Source of the DNA: Trichomonas vaginalis G3
Lineage: Eukaryota; Parabasalia; Trichomonadida; Trichomonadidae
Direction of reading: 5' to 3'
NCBI RefSeq assembly: GCF_026262505.1
Contig: NW_026529188.1
Coordinates: 1-28,565, forward strand
DNA: 28,565 bases
Below, one piece after another: positions 10,470 through 23,272 of this stretch. Made by a program: the position numbers and the translations under genes. Every line of letters begins with the position of its first letter. Positions within the stretch are counted from its first letter, which is position 1. The notes under the pieces were generated by a model, which saw nothing but the letters and a program-made list of their open reading frames with translations, searched no databases and was not told the origin of the DNA.

Positions 10470-12908
10470 AGTCATAGAGGCTGTCAAACCGTCAGTCATA
10501 TTGTCACTCAAACTGTCAGTCTTATTCTAACTAAAAAGCTAATTCATAGTGTCTGTCAAACCGTCAGTCATATTGTCACTCAAACTCTCAATCATACACT
10601 CACTCAAATCAACAGTCATATTGTCAGTCAAACTGTCAGTCATATTGTCACTCAAACTGTCAGTCTTATTCTAACTAAAACCGTAAGTCATAGAGGCTGT
10701 CAAACCGTCAGTCATATTGTCACTCAAACTGTCAGTCTTATTCTAACTAAAAAGCTAATTCATAGTGTCTGTCAAACCGTCAGTCATATTGTCACTCAAA
10801 CTGTCAGTCTTATTCTAACTAAAAAGCTAATTCATAGTGTCTGTCAAACCGAAGTCATATTGTCACTCAAATTGTCAGTCATACACTCACTCAAATCAAC
10901 AGTCATATTGTCACCCACACTCTCAGTCATATTCTAAATAAAACCTTAAGTCATAGAGGCTGTCAAACCGTCAGTCATATTGTCACTCAAACTGTCAGTC
11001 TTATTCTAACTAAAAAGCTAATTCATAGTGTCTGTCAAACCGAAGTCATATTGTCACTCAAATTGTCAGTCATACACTCACTCAAATCAACAGTCATATT
11101 GTCACCCACACTCTCAGTCATATTCTAAATAAAACCTTAAGTCATAGAGGCTGTCAAACCGTCAGTCATATTGTCACTCAAACTGTCAGTCTTATTCTAA
11201 CTAAAAAGCTAATTCATAGTGTCTGTCAAACCGAAGTCATATTGTCACTCAAATTGTCAGTCATACACTCACTCAAATCAACAGTCATATTGTCACCCAC
11301 ACTCTCAGTCATATTCTAAATAAAACCTTAAGTCATAGAGGCTGTCAAACCGTCAGTCATATTGTCACTCAAACTGTCAGTCTTATTCTAACTAAAACCA
11401 TCAGTCATACACTCTCTTAAACTATGAGTCATATTGTCACTCAAACTGTCAGTCTTATTCTAACTAAAAACCTAAGTCATAGTGTCTGTCAAACCGTCAG
11501 TCATATTGTCACTCAAACTGTCAGTCTTATTCTAACTAAAAAGCTAATTCATAGTGTCTGTCAAACCGAAGTCATATTGTCACTCAAATTGTCAGTCATA
11601 CACTCACTCAAATCAACAGTCATATTGTCACCCACACTCTCAGTCATATTCTAAATAAAACCTTAAGTCATAGAGGCTGTCAAACCGTCAGTCATATTGT
11701 CACTCAAACTCTCAATCATACACTCACTCAAATCAACAGTCATATTGTCAGTCAAACTGTCAGTCATATTGTCACTCAAACTGTCAGTCTTATTCTAACT
11801 AAAACCGTAAGTCATAGAGGCTGTCAAACCGTCAGTCATATTGTCACTCAAACTGTCAGTCTTATCCTAACTAAAAAGCTAATTCATAGTGTCTGTCAAA
11901 CCGTCAGTCATATTGTCACTCAAACTGTCAGTCTTATTCTAACTAAAAAGCTAATTCATAGTGTCTGTCAAACCGAAGTCATATTGTCACTCAAATTGTC
12001 AGTCATACACTCACTCAAATCAACAGTCATATTGTCACCCACACTCTCAGTCATATTCTAAATAAAACCTTAAGTCATAGAGGCTGTCAAACCGTCAGTC
12101 ATATTGTCACTCAAACTGTCAGTCTTATTCTAACTAAAAAGCTAATTCATAGTGTCTGTCAAACCGAAGTCATATTGTCACTCAAATTGTCAGTCATACA
12201 CTCACTCAAATCAACAGTCATATTGTCACCCACACTCTCAGTCATATTCTAAATAAAACCTTAAGTCATAGAGGCTGTCAAACCGTCAGTCATATTGTCA
12301 CTCAAACTGTCAGTCTTATCCTAACTAAAAAGCTAATTCATAGTGTCTGTCAAACCGTCAGTCATATTGTCACTCAAACTGTCCGTCTTATTCTAACTAA
12401 AAAGCTAATTCATAGTGTCTGTCAAACCGAAGTCATATTGTCACTCAAATTGTCAGTCATACACTCACTCAAATCAACAGTCATATTGTCACCCACACTC
12501 TCAGTCATATTCTAAATAAAACCTTAATTCATAGTGTCTGTCAAACCGTCAGTCATATTGTCACTCAAACTGTCAGTCTTATTCTAACTAAAAAGCTAAT
12601 TCATAGTGTCTGTCAAACCGAAGTCATATTGTCACTCAAATTGTCAGTCATACACTCACTCAAATCAACAGTCATATTGTCACCCACACTCTCAGTCATA
12701 TTCTAAATAAAACCTTAAGTCATAGAGGCTGTCAAACCGTCAGTCATATTGTCACTCAAACTGTCAGTCTTATTCTAACTAAAAAGCTAATTCATAGTGT
12801 CTGTCAAACCGAAGTCATATTGTCACTCAAATTGTCAGTCATACACTCACTCAAATCAACAGTCATATTGTCACCCACACTCTCAGTCATATTCTAAATA
12901 AAACCTTA
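10470..12908 (+). repeat. 2.44-kb tandem block, copy 2
   Basis: Units run 10470 (479 bp), 10949, 11140, 11331 (14-mer, 335 bp), 11666 (17-mer, 407 bp), 12073, 12264 (11-mer with the private C at 12384), 12527 and 12718. This matches copy 1 unit for unit at an offset of 2,439-2,440 bp. Differences visible by eye are the 2-bp gain in copy 1 near 9200, one a missing from a C subunit near 9438 in copy 1, a base change in N near 11469, and a D-led unit at 12527 where copy 1 has an A-led unit. Confidence 0.9.
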
Positions 12909-13579
12909 AGTCATAGAGGCTGTCAAACCGTCAGTCATATTGTCACTCAAACTGTCAGTCTTATTCTAAATAAAACCTTAAGTCATAGAGGCTGTCAAAC
13001 CGTCAGTCATATTGTCACTCAAACTGTCAGTCTTATTCTAACTAAAAAGCTAATTCATAGTGTCTGTCAAACCGAAGTCATATTGTCACTCAAATTGTCA
13101 GTCATACACTCACTCAAATCAACAGTCATATTGTCACCCACACTCTCAGTCATATTCTAAATAAAACCTTAAGTCATAGAGGCTGTCAAACCGTCAGTCA
13201 TATTGTCACTCAAACTGTCAGTCTTATTCTAACTAAAAAGCTAATTCATAGTGTCTGTCAAACCGTCAGTCATATTGTCACTCAAACTCTCAATCATACA
13301 CTCACTCAAATCAACAGTCATATTGTCAGTCAAACTGTCAGTCATATTGTCACTCAAACTGTCAGTCTTATTCTAACTAAAACCGTAAGTCATAGAGGCT
13401 GTCAAACCGTCAGTCATATTGTCACTCAAACTATCAGTCTTATCCTAACTAAAAAGCTAATTCATAGTGTCTGTCAAACCGTCAGTCATATTGTCACTCA
13501 AACTGTCAGTCATACACTCACTCAAATCAACAGTTATATTGTCACCCACACTCTCAGTCATATTCTAAATAAAACCTTA
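12909..13579 (+). repeat. Trimer, 8-mer, and a 17-mer with an internal deletion
   Basis: 12909-12980 is a full-length 72-bp trimer A-B-(C/H). 12981-13171 is an 8-mer. 13172-13579 (408 bp, 17 subunits) reads A-B-C-D-B2-F2-I-B-J-A-B-C-D-B-F-G-H. Compared with the 20-mer it lacks C-D'-E, so it has no 23-bp subunit and its length is exactly 17 x 24. Confidence 0.85.
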
Positions 13580-14486
13580 AGTCATAGAGGCTGTCAAACC
13601 GTCAGTCATATTGTCACTCAAACTGTCAGTCTTATTCTAACTAAAAAGCTAATTCATAGTGTCTGTCAAACCGTCAGTCATATTGTCACTCAAACTGTCA
13701 GTCTTATTCTAACTAAAAAGCTAATTCATAGTGTCTGTCAAACCGAAGTCATATTGTCACTCAAATTGTCAGTCATACACTCACTCAAATCAACAGTCAT
13801 ATTGTCACCCACACTCTCAGTCATATTCTAAATAAAACCTTAAGTCATAGAGGCTGTCAAACCGTCAGTCATATTGTCACTCAAACTGTCAGTCTTATTC
13901 TAACTAAAAAGCTAATTCATAGTGTCTGTCAAACCGAAGTCATATTGTCACTCAAATTGTCAGTCATACACTCACTCAAATCAACAGTCATATTGTCACC
14001 CACACTCTCAGTCATATTCTAAATAAAACCTTAAGTCATAGAGGCTGTCAAACCGTCAGTCATATTGTCACTCAAACTGTCAGTCTTATCCTAACTAAAA
14101 AGCTAATTCATAGTGTCTGTCAAACCGTCAGTCATATTGTCACTCAAACTGTCAGTCTTATTCTAACTAAAAAGCTAATTCATAGTGTCTGTCAAACCGA
14201 AGTCATATTGTCACTCAAATTGTCAGTCATACACTCACTCAAATCAACAGTCATATTGTCACCCACACTCTCAGTCATATTCTAAATAAAACCTTAAGTC
14301 ATAGAGGCTGTCAAACCGTCAGTCATATTGTCACTCAAACTGTCAGTCTTATTCTAACTAAAAAGCTAATTCATAGTGTCTGTCAAACCGAAGTCATATT
14401 GTCACTCAAATTGTCAGTCATACACTCACTCAAATCAACAGTCATATTGTCACCCACACTCTCAGTCATATTCTAAATAAACCTTA
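13580..14486 (+). repeat. 11-mers alternating with 8-mers
   Basis: 13580-13842 and 14034-14296 are 11-mers of 263 bp; the second has the tcc form of C in its first trimer. 13843-14033 is a 191-bp 8-mer and 14297-14486 is one base short in H. This is an ordinary stretch with no marker subunits. Confidence 0.85.
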
Positions 14487-15413
14487 AGTCATAGAGGCTG
14501 TCAAACCGTCAGTCATATTGTCACTCAAACTGTCAGTCTTATTCTAACTAAAAAGCTAATTCATAGTGTCTGTCAAACCGAAGTCATATTGTCACTCAAA
14601 TTGTCAGTCATACACTCACTCAAATCAACAGTCATATTGTCACCCAATCTCAGTCATATTCTAAATAAACCTTAAGTCATAGAGGCTGTCAAACCGTCAG
14701 TCATATTGTCACTCAAACTGTCAGTCTTATTCTAAATAAAACCTAAGTCATAGAGCTGTCAAACCGTCAGTCATATTGTCACTCAAACTGTCAGTCTTAT
14801 TCTAACTAAAAAGCTAATTCATAGTGTCTGTCAAACCGAAGTCATATTGTCACTCAAATTGTCAGTCATACACTCACTCAAATCAACAGTCATATTGTCA
14901 CCCACACTCTCAGTCATATTCTAAATAAAACCTTAAGTCATAGAGGCTGTCAAACCGTCAGTCATATTGTCACTCAAACTGTCAGTCTTATCCTAACTAA
15001 AAAGCTAATTCATAGTGTCTGTCAAACCGAAGTCATATTGTCACTCAAATTGTCAGTCATACACTCACTCAAATCAACAGTCATATTGTCAGTCAAACTG
15101 TCAGTCATATTGTCACTCAAACTGTCAGTCTTATTCTAACTAAAACCGTAAGTCATAGAGGCTGTCAAACCGTCAGTCATATTGTCACTCAAACTATCAG
15201 TCTTATCCTAACTAAAAAGCTAATTCATAGTGTCTGTCAAACCGTCAGTCATATTGTCACTCAAACTGTCAGTCTTATTCTAACTAAAAAGCTAATTCAT
15301 AGTGTCTGTCAAACCGAAGTCATATTGTCACTCAAATTGTCAGTCATACACTCACTCAAATCAACAGTCATATTGTCACCCACACTCTCAGTCATATTCT
15401 AAATAAAACCTTA
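14487..15413 (+). repeat. 8-mer, trimer, 8-mer, 20-mer with swapped centre
   Basis: 14487-14674 is an 8-mer with small deletions in G and H. 14675-14745 is a trimer A-B-(C/H). 14746-14935 is an 8-mer. 14936-15413 (478 bp) is a 20-mer in which D-B2-F2 is replaced by D'-E-F before I, giving two D' and a length of 480 - 2. The series mirrors 1865-2794. Confidence 0.85.
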
Positions 15414-17082
15414 AGTCATAGAGGCTGTCAAACCGTCAGTCATATTGTCACTCAAACTGTCAGTCTTATTCTAACTAAAAAGCTAATTCATAGTGTCTGT
15501 CAAACCGAAGTCATATTGTCACTCAAATTGTCAGTCATACACTCACTCAAATCAACAGTCATATTGTCACCCACACTCTCAGTCATATTCTAAATAAAAC
15601 CTTAAGTCATAGAGGCTGTCAAACCGTCAGTCATATTGTCACTCAAACTGTCAGTCTTATTCTAACTAAAAAGCTAATTCATAGTGTCTGTCAAACCGAA
15701 GTCATATTGTCACTCAAATTGTCAGTCATACACTCACTCAAATCAACAGTCATATTGTCACTCAAACTGTCAGTCTTATTCTCACTAAAACCATCAGTCA
15801 TACACTCTCTTAAACTATGAGTCATATTGTCACTCAAACTGTCAGTCTTATTCTAACTAAAACCCTAAGTCATAGTGTCTGTCAAACCGTCAGTCATATT
15901 GTCACTCAAACTGTCAGTCTTATTCTAACTAAAAAGCTAATTCATAGTGTCTGTCAAACCGAAGTCATATTGTCACTCAAATTGTCAGTCATACACTCAC
16001 TCAAATCAACAGTCATATTGTCACCCACACTCTCAGTCATATTCTAAATAAAACCTTAAGTCATAGAGGCTGTCAAACCGTCAGTCATATTGTCACTCAA
16101 ACTGTCAGTCTTATTCTAACTAAAAAGCTAATTCATAGTGTCTGTCAAACCGTCAGTCATATTGTCACTCAAACTGTCAGTCTTATTCTAACTAAAAAGC
16201 TAATTCATAGTGTCTGTCAAACCGAAGTCATATTGTCACTCAAATTGTCAGTCATACACTCACTCAAATCAACAGTCATATTGTCACCACACTCTCAGTC
16301 ATATTCTAAATAAAACCTTAAGTCATAGAGGCTGTCAAACGTCAGTCATATTGTCACTCAAACTGTCAGTCTTATTCTAACTAAAAAGCTAATTCATAGT
16401 GTCTGTCAAACCGAAGTCATATTGTCACTCAAATTGTCAGTCATACACTCACTCAAATCAACAGTTATATTGTCACTCAAACTATCAGTCTTTCCTAACT
16501 AAAAGCCTAATTCATAGTGTCTGTCAAACCGAAGTCATATTGTCACTCAAATTGTCAGTCATACACTCACTCAAATCAACAGTCATATTGTCACCCACAC
16601 TCTCAGTCATATTCTAAATAAAACCTTAAGTCATAGAGGCTGTCAAACCGTCAGTCATATTGTCACTCAAACTGTCAGTCTTATTCTAACTAAAAAGCTA
16701 ATTCATAGTGTCTGTCAAACCGAAGTCATATTGTCACTCAAATTGTCAGTCATACACTCACTCAAATCAACAGTTATATTGTCACTCAAACTATCAGTCT
16801 TATTCTAACTAAAAAGCTAATCATAGTGTCTGTCAAACCGTCAGTCATATTGTCACTCAAAACTGTCAGTCTTATCCTAACTAAAAAGCTAATTCATAGT
16901 GTCTGTCAAACCGTCAGTCATATTGTCACTCAAACTGTCAGTCTTATTCTAACTAAAAAGCTAATTCATAGTGTCTGTCAAACCGAAGTCATATTGTCAC
17001 TCAAATTGTCAGTCATACACTCACTCAAATCAACAGTCATATTGTCACCCACACTCTCAGTCATATTCTAAATAAAACCTTA
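15414..17082 (+). repeat. 8-mer, K-L 19-mer, 11-mer, and two P-containing units (second copy)
   Basis: 15414-15604 is an 8-mer. 15605-16058 is the K-L 19-mer. 16059-16320 is an 11-mer. 16321-16628 is the P-containing 13-mer and 16629-17082 the P-containing 19-mer. This repeats 2795-4465 unit for unit, about 12.62 kb downstream. Small deletions appear from about 16,285 onward. Confidence 0.85.
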
Positions 17083-18439
17083 AGTCATAGAGGCTGTCAA
17101 ACCGTCAGTCATATTGTCACTCAAACTGTCAGTCTTATTCTAACTAAAAAGCTAATTCATAGTGTCTGTCAAACCGAAGTCATATTGTCACTCAAATTGT
17201 CAGTCATACACTCACTCAAATCAACAGTCATATTGTCACCCCACTCTCAGTCATATTCTAAATAAAACCTTAAGTCATAGAGCTGTCAAACCGTCAGTCA
17301 TATTGTCACTCAACTGTCAGTCTTATTCTAACTAAAAAAGCTAATTCATAGTGTCTGTCAAACCGAAGTCATATTGTCACTCAAATTGTCAGTCATACAC
17401 TCACTCAAATCAACAGTCATATTGTCACCCACACTCTCAGTCATATTCTAAATAAAACCTTAAGTCATAGAGGCTGTCAAACCGTCAGTCATATTGTCAC
17501 TCAAACTGTCAGTCTTATTCTAACTAAAAAGCTAATTCATAGTGTCTGTCAAACCGTCAGTCATATTGTCACTCAAACTGTCAGTCTTATCCTAACTAAA
17601 AAGCTAATTCATAGTGTCTGTCAAACCGTCAGTCATATTGTCACTCAAACTGTCAGTCTTATTCTAACTAAAAAGCTAATTCATAGTGTCTGTCAAACCG
17701 AAGTCATATTGTCACTCAAATTGTCAGTCATACACTCACTCAAATCACAGTCATATTGTCACCACACTCTCAGTCATATTCTAAATAAAACCTTAAGTCA
17801 TAGAGGCTGTCAAACCGTCAGTCATATTGTCACTCAAACTGTCAGTCTTATTCTAACTAAAAAGCTAATTCATAGTGTCTGTCAAACCGTCAGTCATATT
17901 GTCACTCAAACTGTCAGTCTTATCTAACTAAAAAGCTAATTCATAGTGTCTGTCAAACCGAAGTCATATTGTCACTCAAATTGTCAGTCATACACTCACT
18001 CAAATCAACAGTCATATTGTCACCCACACTCTCAGTCATATTCTAAATAAAACCTTAAGTCATAGAGGCTGTCAAACCGTCAGTCATATTGTCACTCAAA
18101 CTGTCAGTCTTATTCTAACTAAAAAGCTAATTCATAGTGTCTGTCAAACCGAAGTCATATTGTCACTCAAATTGTCAGTCATACACTCACTCAAATCAAC
18201 AGTCATATTGTCACCCACACTCTCAGTCATATTCTAAATAAAACCTTAAGTCATAGAGGCTGTCAAACCGTCAGTCATATTGTCACTCAAACTGTCAGTC
18301 TTATTCTAACTAAAAAGCTAATTCATAGTGTCTGTCAAACCGAAGTCATATTGTCACTCAAATTGTCAGTCATACACTCACTCAAATCAACAGTCATATT
18401 GTCACCCACACTCTCAGTCATATTCTAAATAAAACCTTA
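17083..18439 (+). repeat. 8-mers, 14-mer and 11-mer leading to the B-B-B unit
   Basis: 17083-17272 and 17273-17462 are 8-mers short by one base. 17463-17795 is a 14-mer A-B-C-D-B-C-D-B-C-D'-E-F-G-H. 17796-18057 is an 11-mer, and 18058-18248 and 18249-18439 are clean 8-mers. The same series recurs at 23989-25342. Confidence 0.85.
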
Positions 18440-19552
18440 AGTCATAGAGGCTGTCAAACCGTCAGTCATATTGTCACTCAAACTGTCAGTCATATTGTCA
18501 CTCAAACTGTCAGTCATATTGTCACTCAAACTGTCAGTCTTATTCTAACTAAAACCGTAAGTCATAGAGGCTGTCAAACCGTCAGTCATATTGTCACTCA
18601 AACTGTCAGTCTATTCCTAATAAAAGCTAATTCATAGTGTCTGTCAAACCGTCAGTCATATTGTCACTCAAACTCAATCATACACTCACTCAAATCAACA
18701 GTCATAGTGTCTCAAACGTCAGTCATATTGTCACTCAAACTGTCAGTCTTATTCTAACTAAAAAGCTAATTCATAGTGTCTGTCAAACCGAAGTCATATT
18801 GTCACTCAAATTGTCAGTCATACATCACTCAAATCAACAGTCATATTGTCACCCACACTCTCAGTCATATTCTAAATAAAACCTTAAGTCATAGAGGTCT
18901 GTCAAACCGTCAGTCATATTGTCACTCAAACTGTCAGTCTTATTCTAACTAAAAAGCTAATTCATAGTGTCTGTCAAACCGAAGTCATATTGTCACTCAA
19001 ATTGTCAGTCATACACTCACTCAAATCAACAGTATATTGTCACCACACTATCAGTCTTATCTAACTAAAAAGCTAATTCATAGTGTCTGTCAAACCGTCA
19101 GTCATATTGTCACTCAAACTCTCAATCATACACTCACTCAATCAACAGTCATATTGTCAGTCAAACTGTCAGTCATATTGTCACTCAAACTGTCAGTCTT
19201 ATTCTAACTAAAACACGTAAGTCATAGAGGTCTGTCAAACCGTCAGTCATATTGTCACTCAAACTGTCAGTCTTATCCTAACTAAAAAGCTAATTCATAG
19301 TGTCTGTCAAACCGTCAGTCATATTGTCACTCAAACTGTCAGTCTTATTCTAACTAAAAAGCTAATTCATAGTGTCTGTCAAACCGAAGTCATATTGTCA
19401 CTCAAACTGTCAGTCTTATTCTAACTAAAAGCTAATTCATAGTGTCTGTCAAACCGAAGTCATATTGTCACTCAAATTGTCAGTCATACACTCACTCAAA
19501 TCACAGTCATATTGTCACCCACACTCTCAGTCATATTCTAAATAAAAGCTTA
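18440..19552 (+). repeat. B-B-B unit and 28-mer, copy 2
   Basis: 18440-18886 is the B-B-B 19-mer, 447 bp against 455 bp in copy 1. 18887-19552 is the 28-mer, 666 bp against 669 bp. The subunit order matches 5328-6451; the shortfall comes from scattered small deletions, with a few insertions such as those near 18898 and 19215. Confidence 0.85.
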
Positions 19553-20840
19553 AGTCATAGAGTGCTGTCAAACCGTCAGTCATATTGTCACTCAAACTGT
19601 CAGTCTTATTCTAACTAAAAAGCTAATTCATAGTGTCTGTCAAACCGAAGTCATATTGTCACTCAAATTGTCAGTCATACACTCACTCAAATCAACAGTC
19701 ATATTGTCACCCACACTCTCAGTCATATTCTAAATAAAACCTTAAGTCATAGAGGCTGTCAAACCGTCAGTCATATTGTCACTCAAACTGTCAGTCTTAT
19801 CCTAACTAAAAAGCTAATTCATAGTGTCTGTCAAACCGAAGTCATATTGTCACTCAAATTGTCAGTCATACACTCACTCAAATCAACAGTCATATTGTCA
19901 CCCACACTCTCAGTCATATTCTAAATAAAACCTTAAGTCATAGAGGCTGTCAAACCGTCAGTCATATTGTCACTCAAACTGTCAGTCTTATCTAACTAAA
20001 AGCTAATTCATAGTGTCTGTCAAACCGAAGTCATATTGTCACTCAAATTGTCAGTCATACACTCACTCAAATCAACAGTCATATTGTCACCCACACTCTC
20101 AGTCATATTCTAAATAAAACCTTAAGTCATAGAGGCTGTCAAACCGTCAGTCATATTGTCACTCAAACTGTCAGTCTTATTCTAACTAAAAAGCTAATTC
20201 ATAGTGTCTGTCAAACCGAAGTCATATTGTCACTCAAATTGTCAGTCATACACTCACTCAAATCAACAGTCATATATTGTCACTCAAACTGTCAGTCTTA
20301 TTCTAACTAAAAAGCTAATTCATAGTGTCTGTCAAACCGAAGTCATATTGTCACTCAAATTGTCAGTCATACACTCACTCAAATCAACAGTATATTGTCA
20401 CCACACTCTCAGTCTTATCTAACTAAAAAGCTAATTCATAGTGTCTGTCAAACCGTCAGTCATATTGTCACTCAAACTCTCAATCATACACTCACTCAAA
20501 TCAACAGTCATATTGTCAGTCAAACTGTCAGTCATATTGTCACTCAAACTGTCAGTCTTATTCTAACTAAAACCGTAAGTCATAGAGGCTGTCAAACCGT
20601 CAGTCATATTGTCACTCAAACTGTCAGTCTTATCCTAACTAAAAAGCTAATTCATAGTGTCTGTCAAACCGTCAGTCATATTGTCACTCAAACTGTCAGT
20701 CTTATTCTAACTAAAAAGCTAATTCATAGTGTCTGTCAAACCGAAGTCATATTGTCACTCAAATTGTCAGTCATTACACTCACTCAAATCAACAGTCATA
20801 TTGTCACCCACACTCTCAGTCATATTCTAATAAAACCTTA
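19553..20840 (+). repeat. Three 8-mers and the 30-mer, copy 2
   Basis: 19553-19744, 19745-19935 and 19936-20124 are 8-mers of 189-192 bp. 20125-20840 is the 30-mer with the diagnostic G-to-C junction near 20410. Copy 1 of this series has two 8-mers and a 479-bp 20-mer ahead of its 30-mer, so the blocks differ by whole units. Confidence 0.85.
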
Positions 20841-22223
20841 AGTCATAGAGGCTGTCAAACCGTCAGTTATATTGTCACTCAAACTATCAGTCTTATCCTA
20901 ACTAAAAAGCTAATTCATAGTGTCTGTCAAACCGTCAGTCATATTGTCACTCAAACTCTCAATCATACACTCACTCAAATCAACAGTCATATTGTCAGTC
21001 AAACTGTCAGTCATATTGTCACTCAAACTGTCAGTCTTATTCTAACTAAAACCGTAAGTCATAGAGGCTGTCAAACCGTCAGTCATATTGTCACTCAAAC
21101 TGTCAGTCTTATTCTAACTAAAAAGCTAATTCATAGTGTCTGTCAAACCGTCAGTCATATTGTCACTCAAACTGTCAGTCTTATTCTAACTAAAAAGCTA
21201 ATTCATAGTGTCTGTCAAACCGAAGTCATATTGTCACTCAAATTGTCAGTCATACACTCACTCAAATCAACAGTCATATTGTCACCCACACTCTCAGTCA
21301 TATTCTAAATAAAACCTTAAGTCATAGGCTGTCAAACCGTCAGTCATATTGTCACTCAAACTGTCAGTCTTATCCTAACTAAAAAGCTAATTCATAGTGT
21401 CTGTCAAACCGAAGTCATATTGTCACTCAAATTGTCAGTCATACACTCACTCAAATCAACAGTCATATTGTCACCCACACTCTCAGTCATATTCTAAATA
21501 AAACCTTAAGTCATAGAGGCTGTCAAACCGTCAGTCATATTGTCACTCAAACTGTCAGTCTTATTCTAACTAAAAAGCTAATTCATAGTGTCTGTCAAAC
21601 CGAAGTCATATTGTCACTCAAATTGTCAGTCATACACTCACTCAAATCAACAGTCATATTGTCACTCAAACTGTCAGTCTTATTCTCACTAAAACCATCA
21701 GTCATACACTCTCTTAAACTATGAGTCATATTGTCACTCAAACTGTCAGTCTTATTCTAACTAAAACCTAAGTCATAGTGTCTGTCAAACCGTCAGTCAT
21801 ATTGTCACTCAAACTGTCAGTCTTATTCTAACTAAAAAGCTAATTCATAGTGTCTGTCAAACCGAAGTCATATTGTCACTCAAATTGTCAGTCATACACT
21901 CACTCAAATCAACAGTCATATTGTCACCCACACTCTCAGTCATATTCTAAATAAAACCTTAAGTCATAGAGGCTGTCAAACCGTCAGTCATATTGTCACT
22001 CAAACTGTCAGTCTTATTCTAACTAAAAAGCTAATTCATAGTGTCTGTCAAACCGTCAGTCATATTGTCACTCAAACTGTCAGTCTTATTCTAACTAAAA
22101 AGCTAATTCATAGTGTCTGTCAAACGAAGTCATATTGTCACTCAAATTGTCAGTCATACACTCACTCAAATCAACAGTCATATTGTCACCCACACTCTCA
22201 GTCATATTCTAAATAAAACCTTA
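20841..22223 (+). repeat. 20-mer with A-P start, 8-mer, K-L 19-mer, 11-mer
   Basis: 20841-21319 is a 479-bp 20-mer whose second subunit is P-like (agttatattg with a ctatc end). 21320-21508 is an 8-mer whose A lacks a few bases of its gaggct core. 21509-21961 is the K-L 19-mer, and 21962-22223 is an 11-mer. The order matches 291-1672. Confidence 0.85.
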
Positions 22224-23272
22224 AGTCATAGAGGCTGTCAAACCGTCAGTCATATTGTCACTCAAACTCTCAATCATACACTCACTCAAACAACAGTCAT
22301 ATTGTCAGTCAAACTGTCAGTCATATTGTCACTCAAACTGTCAGTCTTATTCTAACTAAAACCGTAAGTCATAGAGGCTGTCAAACCGTCAGTCATATTG
22401 TCACTCAAACTGTCAGTCTTATCCTAACTAAAAAGCTAATTCATAGTGTCTGTCAAACCGTCAGTCATATTGTCACTCAAACTGTCAGTCTTATTCTAAC
22501 TAAAAAGCTAATTCATAGTGTCTGTCAAACCGAAGTCATATTGTCACTCAAATTGTCAGTCATACACTCACTCAAATCAACAGTCATATTGTCACCACAC
22601 TCTCAGTCATATTCTAAATAAAACCTTAAGTCATAGAGGCTGTCAAACCGTCAGTCATATTGTCACTCAAACTGTCAGTCTTATTCTAACTAAAAAGCTA
22701 ATTCATAGTGTCTGTCAAACCGAAGTCATATTGTCACTCAAATTGTCAGTCATACACTCACTCAAATCAACAGTCATATTGTTCACCCACACTCTCAGTC
22801 ATATTCTAAATAAAACCTTAAGTCATAGAGGCTGTCAAACCGTCAGTCATATTGTCACTCAAACTGTCAGTTATTCCTAACTAAAAAGCTAATTCATAGT
22901 GTCTGTCAAACCGTCAGTCATATTGTCACTCAAACTGTCCGTCTTATTCTAACTAAAAAGCTAATTCATAGTGTCTGTCAAACCGAAGTCATATTGTCAC
23001 TCAAATTGTCAGTCATACACTCACTCAAATCAACAGTCATATTGTCACCACACTCTCAGTCATATTCTAAATAAAACCTTAATTCATAGTGTCTGTCAAA
23101 CCGTCAGTCATATTGTCACTCAAACTGTCAGTCTTATTCTAACTAAAAAGCTAATTCATAGTGTCTGTCAAACCGAAGTCATATTGTCACTCAAATTGTC
23201 AGTCATACACTCACTCAAATCAACAGTCATATTGTCACCCACACTCTCAGTCATATTCTAAATAAAACCTTA
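22224..23272 (+). repeat. 17-mer, 8-mer, marked 11-mer and D-led 8-mer
   Basis: 22224-22628 is the 17-mer beginning A-B2-F2. 22629-22820 is an 8-mer. 22821-23081 is the 11-mer with the private C at 22940 (tgtccgtc). 23082-23272 is a D-led 8-mer joined directly to H. This repeats 11666-12717 unit for unit, including the D-led unit, so it is closer to copy 2 than to copy 1 of the 2.44-kb block. Confidence 0.87.
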
